From Dentipellis sp. KUC8613 (lineage: Eukaryota; Basidiomycota; Agaricomycetes; Russulales; Hericiaceae), in assembly GCA_002286715.1 (NCBI GenBank), contig NSJX01000012.1:1-64000 (forward strand): a stretch of DNA of 64,000 nt, read 5' to 3'. Position 1 is the first letter of the stretch; the number at the start of each line of letters is the position of its first letter. The position numbers and the translations under genes were made by a program. The notes beneath the pieces are model-generated. The model was given only the letters and a program-made list of their open reading frames with translations, did not search any database and was not told the origin of the DNA. Positions 47,345 to 55,696 of this stretch are shown in pieces.

Positions 47345-49401
47345 GGCGAACTGGTGTATAGGTGCTGAGGATGTGGGTGAATAAGACGGTGGGTGGTGGG
47401 CAGCGGTACGTTTTACTCACTTTTATAGCATTTCCAGCTTGTTGACGGCTTTCTGACTAAATCGCGGAGGCTCGCACAGTCCCTGCTGCAGGGAAATTAC
47501 AGATGACCGGTTGACAAGACTCCACTACGTGACGACTTAGGCAGAGCCTGAGACGTAGCGTTCTATCATGTTCCCTGTCCTGAGTATTCGCTGTCCCGGT
47601 GGACGAACTCTGGGGCTGTTACATCAGATATCATTGGTGAAGGGCACCGCCATCTGAGCGTTGCAGGTCAACTCACCGTTGGATTAGCAAGGTGCCACGA
47701 TGCTGAGGATGGCGATACCCCCTTCCAGCACGCAAAAACCTGTAAAGATGAGAAAGTCCAGACAGCACGGATCTGACAGATATTCAGGTCATCATAGTCC
47801 AGGACATACCACGGCAGTTCTGCTACAGAACCCACAGAAATCACCATGGGCGCGCAACAATTGTTGCATCGATGCATCACGGTGTTGCGCTATTACACAT
47901 ATGTTGCTGGGCAATTCATTTGACAGCGGCGTGAAAGGCGAGATTTGGACGCGACTATCAAGACACTGCAGTCGTGTAGAGGTGTAAAGTGCATGAAACG
48001 CTCCTCGGCAGTGTTTTATTGAAGGTTTGACTAGGTCCGAGCGACGATTCGTCGTGTAGCCATCACCAAGGAAGCTATGTCAGAGTACCTCGGTAGTAAT
48101 CAGATAAACAGAAGCAATAATCTCGTACGATATATGGCCGGGCCACGAAAGACCGGAGAGAAAAGGCGCTTCAGCATGTCAAGAAAGAATGGGACGAACG
48201 GCTGTGGAAGACGATTAACCCAATGCTCCATGATTGAGCGCTCGTGCTCGTCTGGGAATCGAATCGCTCGGTCAGTAGCGGCAATTAAACAGAAACCCTT
48301 GTTACCAAAGGATTGGGTGGTGTCGCCTGAGATGTAAGGGTGAACCAGCGTCTCGCACATCGCTGACAGGGTCACGTTGAAGCTTGCTCGAATGACAACA
48401 AGTCCCTACGTAGAAGGTCCTCCGGGAGCAAGTTTGACTTGTCGGGCGGCTAACTTCAACTAGCGATTGCCATCGGCACACTCATCAATCGTAGGTCAAG
48501 TATTGCTTCTTCGAACCTGGCAACGTCCGCTGAGTATGAATGGCTGCAGCTCTCTGAATGAGCTATGGCACACCTGGATCGTCGCCATCGCCATCCGGGA
48601 CGATGCCGTCCAAGTCTTGCCACGAGGAGTTGACACACATTGAGACTGAACGCCAGCCCATCACAAATTATGAAGCATCGAGATTCAGGCACGACGGGCT
48701 GTATACAGTACTTCAGTTCAAGTACCTGGGCTTTACGCGTTTACGGGTCGCTGTTAAAGTCGGAGACCCTGGGACGTCTGCAGTGCGTTTTGAGGCGGAT
48801 ACGCACTTGGCCCACCGGTGATCCTCTAATTGCCAACTTGGATACCTCGGCGCTTGATGACTGCGTTATTCACCAAGATAATTCCGCGTATAGAAGGGTG
48901 GCCATTGCTGTGGTGGTTCAGTCACCAATCTGGATGGATGAAGGAGAAAAGGAGACCAGCTCGGAGATGGCCTCGCGCGGCTCAGTCGCGTAATGCCCGA
49001 AGGGTCCTCGTGTTGTACATGTGTCATAAAAGCTATTCTCAAAGTGCGCGGCGTGTGCGGCGACTCGACCCGGACTTTCTGGTCGCAGCACTCACGAGAA
49101 CAAGGACTTCATGCCCATTTTCATGATCCATATCTGATAACATCCGCAGGGGCTTGCTCACACAATATTTTAACGCTCCAATGAGGAATCGAACAAGCAG
49201 CAGATTCGAGGAGTATAAATACAATCGCGATAGCTAAACGATCTCAGTGGGAGCAGAAGGAGGCGGAAGAAGCAGAAGGATAGCGGCAAAGGAAGCGGAA
49301 CACAAGATGGAATGTCTCGTATGATGCAAGTGCAAGTGCACGAGTGGTACAAAATCACGGAGGAAGACGGTCCTGGGAAAGAACGATTGAAGGCGCGACG
49401 T
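47345..49401. other. Interval with unresolved coding-like fragments
   Basis: Three fragments read like protein but could not be joined. The first is minus strand about 47792-47680, with a hydrophobic stretch GFCVLEGGIAILSIVAPC after a TGTCAG acceptor. The second is minus strand 48375-48100, containing GDTTQSFGNKGFCLIAATDR. The third is plus strand 48558-48992 (listed separately). They may be further small multi-exon genes or decayed copies. The rest shows nothing recognisable. Confidence 0.35.
48558..48992 (+). pseudogene. Possible hypothetical gene, two frames, not joined
   Basis: Frame one (48558-48821) contains LTHIETERQPITNYEASRF and LYTVLQFKYLGFTRLRVAVK. Frame two, open to the stop at 48992, contains DPLIANLDTSALDDC and YRRVAIAVVVQSPIWMDEGE. 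Both have balanced composition, and they overlap near 48790-48820 in different phases. Either a short intron with unusual ends lies between them (for example 48748-48780) or a frameshift has broken the gene. No family is recognised. Confidence 0.3.
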
Positions 49402-49801
49402 TCAGCCAGTGGAAGCCGTTAGGATCTCGAGCGCCCTCTTTGCAGCGTCATTCCTAGCTTCGTGCTTGTGGGGACCGACGCCCTCACAGACTACGACGCC
49501 ATCAACTGCAAGGGGTAAAGGCAAGTCAGCGACCCGCTCAAGCCGCTGGCATTGGACTGTGACAAACTCTTGCAGATGCTCTTCCACTCGGGGGCATGGG
49601 CGGGACCTGTGGTCTCGTCTACCCAGCTTAGAGAAGCCTTCTTTCCCTGGTTCTGGAGATCTGGAAGGGATGTCAAAGTAAGCGCAAGAGAAAACCGACC
49701 TTTGCTCACAGTTATTGAGCGCGATAGTGTCTTCGGCTAGAGGAAAACGGATGTGAGAACAAAGGCCTTCGTAGAACGCTAGGGCACGTACCTGTAGACA
49801 T
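49402..49801 (-). CDS. Stand-alone dsRNA-binding-domain microprotein 2
   Basis: 77 aa, one dsRBD and almost nothing else. Four exons: 49801-49792, 49736-49710, 49660-49568, 49505-49402, with introns of 49-62 bp; more than 40 percent of the gene is intron. In order: helix 1 EDTIALNNYLQNQGKKA, strand LSWVDETTG, the canonical GPAH loop, EWKSICKIDGVVVCEG, and helix 2 HKHEARNDAAKRALEIL. It is the most canonical of the three copies, retaining both the GPxH loop and a basic helix-2 start, so it is the best candidate to bind dsRNA. The first coding exon has only ten bases (MST plus one base). It has no catalytic domain such as RNase III or helicase. It shares intron sites with the gene at 46956-47344. 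Confidence 0.82.
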
Positions 49802-50150
49802 CTCGTAGCGACTTGGCCTTCCTCCTCCCCGCCCGGTAGTCGGTTATATACCATGGAGGCGACCAAGAATTCCTGCTCGTGCAGACCAAACGCACCACGA
49901 CTGCAACGCCTGGTACATGTGTATATGTTGCGGAACACATACAGAACGCTCCAGCTCCAGCATGAGGGGCTTTCATGAGAAGATGGGGTCCTGACCAGAA
50001 GCATTCCACGACCATATCGGTGGGGCGCGACTGTGAAGACGACCATAGCCGCAGGAGTAGCAAACACTCGAAGAGGTCACAAAGCCGGTGCAGTATTCCT
50101 AGGTCCGCCCATGTCCAGCCGTAGGCCACGTGAAAGCTGAGAGGTCAGGA
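49802..50150. other. Short interval, nothing supported
   Basis: Lies between the dsRBD gene start and a divergent small plus-strand frame. Probably promoter. No motif stands out. Confidence 0.35.
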
Positions 50151-50394
50151 ATGTCGCAGGAGCCTCGTTCGCATAATTTGAGGAAGCAGGTGGTTCGCAG
50201 GTGGGGTGAAGAAGAAAGGCGTAAACGACAACTTGGCAAAGAGCGAGCGAAGAAGGCTGCAAGCAGAGAGTAAGTTGGTGCCTCGTGCTAGCTGGTCTAC
50301 TGTCGGGATTCATATAAACGACAGGGGAGACACGGTGACCGAGAGCGAATTGTCGCAGAGCCTATCGCATCGGGTAGGACCGCAGTGCAGTTGA
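50151..50394 (+). CDS. Possible small basic protein, unknown
   Basis: Two exons, 50151-50269 and 50325-50394, would give 62 aa. The N-terminal 40 residues are strongly basic and helical (RKQVVRRWGEEERRKRQLGK, then ERAKKAASRE); the C-terminal part is Ser/Thr-rich. The intron has a GTAAGT donor and a CGACAG acceptor. Without the intron the frame would stop immediately after the basic part, at 40 aa. It is divergent from the dsRBD gene at 49801. No family is recognised. Confidence 0.4.
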
Positions 50395-50501
50395 AGCAGA
50401 CGATCGGAATTTGAGAAGTATGTTAGCAGAGGAGAAGAAAGAGCTGCTGGTCAAAGCATGCTTTTGATGGTAGCCATGCAGGTATGCATGCGCCCTTGCC
50501 T

Positions 50502-51171
50502 TCAGGCATGACGCTGCATCTCCGAGAAAAGAACGACAGCCCGGCCATCAGGCTCAAAAAATCCTGCGGACGCTCCTGAGAGAATTGTCTGCGATGGCAC
50601 AGCCAGCTGGCGACCGGCAGAGAGAGCGGCATCGGCAGCAGGTGCAGCAGCCTTGCAGTCATCGGAGGAAGAATAGTTCGTGCAATGTTCAACGATCCCG
50701 ATCGATACCAACTCGCCAGCGGATCCGCCGCCATGTCCCTTTGTGAACGGGTCGAAGTCGCCCCAGATCTCAACTCCGTCCTTCTGGATGCTGAGATTGT
50801 ATTTCTGCCTCCTGATAGCAGTGCGTGATCTGTACGATGGTCGGCGGGTCTTCTCCTAGAAGCTCGTCAAGCCTCCATCGATGGTGACATCGCTACGTCA
50901 GTTTTCCGTGTCTTCGGTAAGCCTCAAACGGAGACGAACTCACGAACAGGCTAGAACCTTGGGAAGTGGATCGTGAGGCGACGGTGTCTGATACAGCCTT
51001 CAGACCTTGTGAGATGTAGCGCGATAAGCCCCTAGGCCGAACTATGTTAGCCACGGCTGGGGAGAGGTTCAAGTTCAAAGTCAGAATGAGAATCCCTTGC
51101 GTAGTGAATCGAGGCCCTATACCCGACGGCCTATGGGAAAGGTGCAGGCGAGAGGGAAAATGGTTCCGCAA
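50502..51171 (-). CDS. Coding-like region, multi-exon, unresolved
   Basis: The 3' exon, ending at the TGA at 50502-50504, is convincing protein: KDGVEIWGDFDPFTKGHGGG, VSIGIVEHCTNYSSSDDCKA, then SGASAGFFEPDGRAVVLFSE. Upstream, a frame with VANIVRPRGLSRYISQG and VASRSTSQGSSLF ends at a GTGAGT donor at 50947, with a CGTAG acceptor at 50897 and a further exon containing RWRLDELLGEDPP. A 52-bp intron (50846-50795) could join that to KDGVEIW. The 5' end, possibly with another exon beyond the 47-bp intron-like segment at 51172-51218, is unclear. Family unknown. Confidence 0.35.
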
Positions 51172-51968
51172 CTGTGATAATTTAACTGTTAATAAGCCCT
51201 AACCTTCGTTTTCCTTACATGCGCGGGTCACCGCAGCCTGCAGCCGATGGATCAACACGACGCCGTCTAAACCACGACAAGGTCGCGTTTACACACCTGA
51301 CGCGGCAACATCTGGGGCGACTAGGAACGGGCTATAGCCATGCTGGTTCCGAGTCGAGCAATACGCTCGGATTCCTCATTTAGGCGAATGCCGATCCAGC
51401 GGCCCTTTATTCTAAAATTATCTTTTTTCTGGCAATGAACCCCGCGTTGATATGGTGGGGTCGTCTCCTTCTAAGTCTCTTGGCGCTCACCGAGCGCTGA
51501 GCGCCTCCGGAGCTCCACCCCTTTGTTGGGATGGTGGCTATGGTGGGCTATGTTTTCGGGAACAACTAGAGTGTTTGAATACTACTCTTGCCTTATCCGG
51601 ATCAAACAGCATTTTGACAGCATCCCTCCAGCTGTCGGGTTCATTGCACGCTTATCGGGATGACGATGTCCGACGTTCCAATGTAGCGCACTACAGAGAT
51701 AGTTGGAGTCATGTAATTATGTACTATACAGGAGGAGAGGAGATAAATGCAAAGAAGGCAACTATACACTGAGCGCTTTGTATTATGAGGATGACTCCCT
51801 CCCGTTAATCTCGTCGATCCTTCGTTTATCTATGACGGCGGGGAAAGCATTGCAAAACAGGAACATTGCGACAAATTGGATTATTGGGGTTATATCAGTA
51901 CTGTGATTTTCTGTAAGCTACTGGACAAAATGAAGCAAATGAAAAAACTCACGGCTGAACGCAGCGAT
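51172..51968. other. Interval with a short perfect inverted repeat, otherwise empty
   Basis: No coding exon is supported. The segment around 51481-51504 has GGCGCTCA and TGAGCGCC as 8-bp arms around an 8-base loop, followed by a further CTCCGGAG palindrome. Confidence 0.35.
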
Positions 51969-52317
51969 CTACTGTATTACGCGAAGGGTTCGGAGGGCTT
52001 CGTATGCAGCATACCGCCTGGCTTCAGCTCTTGACGTCGCCCTGCCTCTCCCAAGAAGTCGTTCGTCGTCTGTCGGAAGCCTCGTCGACAACAAATCAAA
52101 GGAGGGAAATGACATCTCGCTTACAGTAGACATCTGCATAGTGCGTGGTCTGATTGGACGGTCCGCTTGAATTATATCGCCAACTAATTTTTGCGGTGTT
52201 TCCCCCCGACTGCTGAAGGAAGTTATTCAAGTCGAGGATAAAATCTGTACAACATCGGGTAAGCAACCGGAAAGATACAGACGATGAGGACGCACCGCCA
52301 GAGGGACGAAAAGACAT
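51969..52317 (-). CDS. Stand-alone dsRNA-binding-domain microprotein 3
   Basis: 80 aa, a single dsRBD. Three exons: 52317-52296, 52244-52125, 52069-51969. In order: a short leader MSFRPSGD, helix 1 FILDLNNFLQQSGG, strand AKISWRYNSSG, a loop GPSN (no His), ADVYYDERLLGRGRATS, and helix 2 RAEARRYAAYEALRTL. The last intron falls at the same place in the fold and in the same phase (T|AC) as intron 3 of the other two genes. The helix-1 intron of those genes is missing here, and the first intron is shared in phase. Helix 2 is basic but Arg/Tyr-modified, so dsRNA binding is less certain than for the 49402 gene. Confidence 0.78.
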
Positions 52318-53891
52318 GATATAGATGACCGTAGATGAAGAGACGTGCGGTGGAAAGTTGCGGATGTCGATGCTGTAGCTCGTCCCCTTCGACTTTATAT
52401 GCGCGAGAGTATGCAGTTCAACTGCTATGGGTGCCGCTGCTGATGAGTCAGGGATTACGGTCACACCAAGACCAACAGCTGTAGCCCTCAGGACAGCCGG
52501 GATGGCCCCAAGCCATCCGGAAGACGAGAACCTGGTTCCAGGCTAAACATCCTACTAAACCAGGAAGGCTCAGCATCCCAACATCCTAGCAAGCTGGGAT
52601 GCTCCAAGGAGATGCGACGACAAAATGGAATCCGCGGAAGAGAGCCGATCTCCCAAAGGGTAGAAGACGCGTTCGAATAAAGGCAGGAAGAGATGGACTC
52701 GGGGAAGTGGGAAGTAGCCGGGTAGCTAGGATTTGACGGTGCCGAATGCATGCCGGCACAGCAAGTACAAGTTTTGTTGGTTTCGACGGAGCTTGACCAA
52801 ACTATGACTCGAGGTATAGTTATCGGGTACATCGCTCAACAGCGTAGAGGCTGGAAAACATAGCATAGAAACCAGTAGAAGGACGGGCAAACCATGGTCG
52901 AATAGAGAGATAAAACTTCTCACTACTGTTTCCAACAGGACTGTAGCTAAGGGGATTTGGACGGGTGCCGGAGCACTGGGGACAAGGTTGATTGCTGTCG
53001 GCTGCAATGAGTACAAGTGAACCATCCTTCCGCCATGCAAGTTTTCGCGATACGAAGCTATGATGTCAGATTCTGTCAAACTGCAAAATTCGAGATGGTC
53101 AACATGACAGACGTAGGTGATGAAAGAACACCAAGAGGGGAAACCCCGAGGATAATCGTACGAGTCATGTTCGGACGTCGCTGTTCCTTCAAATGTTATG
53201 ATGAAATGGAACAACTAAACAATGGATTGGGAGGGTATGAAACTCACCTACCAGGACTTTGTCCTCGCCGCGGCTACGAAGCGCCGAGCGATTGTGCGGA
53301 TCCACGGACCGCTATTAGACTGTTAGGGTAGTTGTTGGCGATGACGACACCTACAATTGAAGGAAGGTTTTCCGCAGAACCTTCGTGCACAGGTGAGGCA
53401 TAACTGCGAGGAAAAGCACGAAGGTTTGGTGTCTGTTGGTGTCTGGAACAAGTGTCGGGAGGAGCGGCCGTGCATGGCACGTGCAATGTGCGGAGGTCGA
53501 ATTTGTCATCGGGGAGGGCCGAGTTGGGCTTTGGCGGCAGGACACTCGGCCTGTTCATCACCACCCAGCGCTCGCTCTCTCTCCCTCTCCCACCTCTCTT
53601 TCCATCCTCTTTCTTTCCCGTCTGCTCCCCGTCCCCGAGGAGCATCTCTCTTCGTTTCTCTCCACTCTTCGCCGTCGTTTGCAGCCACCGTCGCTTTTCA
53701 GCAAGCCTGTGTTCCCACGCGACTTGTCCATCATCCCACCCGCTGTTCCTTGGTAACATTTTTCCTGTTGCCACTGGTTCGTCCTCCTCAGCATTCGTTC
53801 TTCCCAGTCTGACCATCGACGCCGAATCCAGCAGCTCAACGGTCCTTCGTACTAGAAACCCTACCTCCCAACATCCTACTCGTTCAAAACC
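52318..53891. other. Interval upstream of the G-beta gene
   Basis: A minus-strand region 53214-52488 has two long frames. One contains LVPSAPAPVQIPLATVLLE and a hydrophobic stretch (HGLPVLLLVSMLCF). The other contains NKTCTCCAGMHSAPSNPSY. Neither could be built into a gene. From 53557 to 53720 the plus strand is a long C/T-rich tract, presumably the promoter and leader of the G-beta gene. Confidence 0.35.
53557..53891 (+). promoter_or_regulatory. Pyrimidine-rich promoter and leader of G-beta gene
   Basis: About 100 bases of C/T-rich sequence (CTCTCTCC, CTTTCC, CTCTTC units) followed by a leader to the ATG at 53892. Such tracts commonly mark transcription initiation in filamentous fungi. Inferred from composition. 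Confidence 0.45.
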
Positions 53892-55159
53892 ATGTCCCAA
53901 GGAGGCGACATCCAGGAGAGGATTGCAGCCGCCCGTCGCGAGGCTGATAGTCTCAAGGAGCGAATTCGGGCCAAGCGCGAGTCCTCTGCTGATACTAGTC
54001 GTCAGTCATTGGGTTATATCCGAATATACTCATCGTTTTATTCATCACCTATGAACTGTAGTGCGCGCTATGGCAGCTGAAGTGGATCCATTACCTCGCA
54101 TCGTCATGCGCCCCCGCCGCGCGCTCCGTGGTCATCTCGCCAAGATCTACGCGATGCACTGGGCTACTGACAAGAGGCATCTCGTATCCGCTTCGCAGGA
54201 CGGGAAGCTTATCGTTTGGGACGCATACACCACGAACAAGGTCCACGCCATTCCCCTCCGGTCAAGTTGGGTCATGACCTGTGCCTACTCACCATCTGGG
54301 AACTTCGTCGCTTGCGGTGGTCTCGACAACATTTGCTCCATCTATAACCTCCACAGCAAGGAAGGCAACAGCATCAAAGGCGCCCGGGAATTGAGCGCAC
54401 ACTCAGGCTATCTCAGCTGCTGCCGGTTCATCAACGACCGTCAAATTGTGACTAGCTCTGGTGATATGACGTGCATGCTTTGGGATATCGAAGCGGGTGT
54501 TCGTGTCGTCGAATTCAGCGACCACACTGGCGATGTTATGAGGTTGGCCTTTCTATGTCGTGTATCTGCCAACACATTCTCACGCCCATTGTAGTCTCTC
54601 GCTGGGCCCAAGCCAGAACGTCTTCGTCTCCGGTGCTTGTGATGCTACGGCTAAGCTCTGGGATATTCGAAGCGGCAAGGCAACGCAGACCTTCACTGGT
54701 CATGAGTCGGATATCAACGCTGTCCAGTCAGTTCATGTTCATCTACATCTTATATATGCGTTCACTAACAACTTTCAACATAGGTTCTTCCCGAATGGCG
54801 ACGCTTTTGCGACTGGTTCCGACGACGCGTCCTGCCGCCTGTTTGACATCCGAGCCGATCGGGAGCTGAATGCATACACTCACGACAACATTCTCTGTGG
54901 CATCACGTCTGTCGCGTTCTCTATCTCGGGTCGCATCCTTTTCGGTGGCTACGATGACTGGACGTGCAACGTCTGGGACACTTTGAAGGGAGAGCGCGTC
55001 GGTGTTTTGACCGGTCACGAAAACAGGGTCAGCTGCTTGGGAGTGAGCACCGACGGCATGGCGCTCTGCACGGGTAGCTGGGACAGTACTCTCAAGGTCG
55101 GTCTTGTCTACCTTTGTCACGACATATACCTGACGTTTTGGCATTAGGTTTGGGCATGA
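53892..55159 (+). CDS. GPB1: Heterotrimeric G-protein beta subunit
   Basis: Beta subunit of the heterotrimeric G protein that signals from seven-helix receptors (in basidiomycetes including pheromone and nutrient responses). 348 aa in five exons: 53892-54000, 54062-54542, 54595-54726, 54784-55096, 55148-55159. An N-terminal coiled coil ([19 protein letters not shown]) is the gamma-binding helix. Seven WD40 blades follow, with [106 protein letters not shown] and [15 protein letters not shown] ends. The last coding exon has only 12 bases and completes ...KVWA, the usual G-beta ending. Two donors are GTCAGT. Confidence 0.96.
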
Positions 55160-55696
55160 TAACGTCCCAGCTCTCACGGATCCTTCATACCCTTCTTGTT
55201 TATGCATATTCATACACTGCACCATATCACATCATGTTCTCGTTCTTTGCGCCGCCCCGGTTTTTGCCATCTTATATCCCTATCTCCTATGATTAGCCCG
55301 CGAACCGTCTGCGAACTTCGTTCGGCGGTCGCCTTAGAGTCAGTCGTTACAGTCTACCCCCGCTCTCAGATAAGGTCTGAAATTCTTGTGCTCTCTACTC
55401 ATGGCCTCGCTCTCGTTTCCGGCCCCCCGCGTCTCACATTCTTCTACTTTTATTTACGTGTTTACTCTGCTTTCGCTCTGCTGCTCCCGGTTCGCGGTAT
55501 ATATATTCTTTTCTGAATGAAATGTTGTTTTCTGGCGTTCCTGGAGTACGTAGTGTGACTTGTGAAGTGGCTTGAGTGAAAGCACGTGCGCGAGAACACG
55601 GGCAGCGGTGCAGACGCGACACGTCCCATCGAGCACGGCAACGACTTCACCCCCAACCACAACCTCTCAACCCCTCTCCTTTGCCTCTGAACGTTC
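55160..55696. other. 3' UTR of G-beta and promoter of coiled-coil gene
   Basis: No coding exon is seen. T-rich patches around 55440-55520 fit a terminator or poly(A) region for GPB1. The last 130 bases before the ATG at 55697 are C-rich. Confidence 0.4.

Noticed and set aside
48100..48240. Plus-strand helical peptide KALQHVKKEWDERLWKTINP
   Set aside because: Attractive composition, but an in-frame stop lies just upstream and no acceptor restores the frame; the minus strand is equally open.
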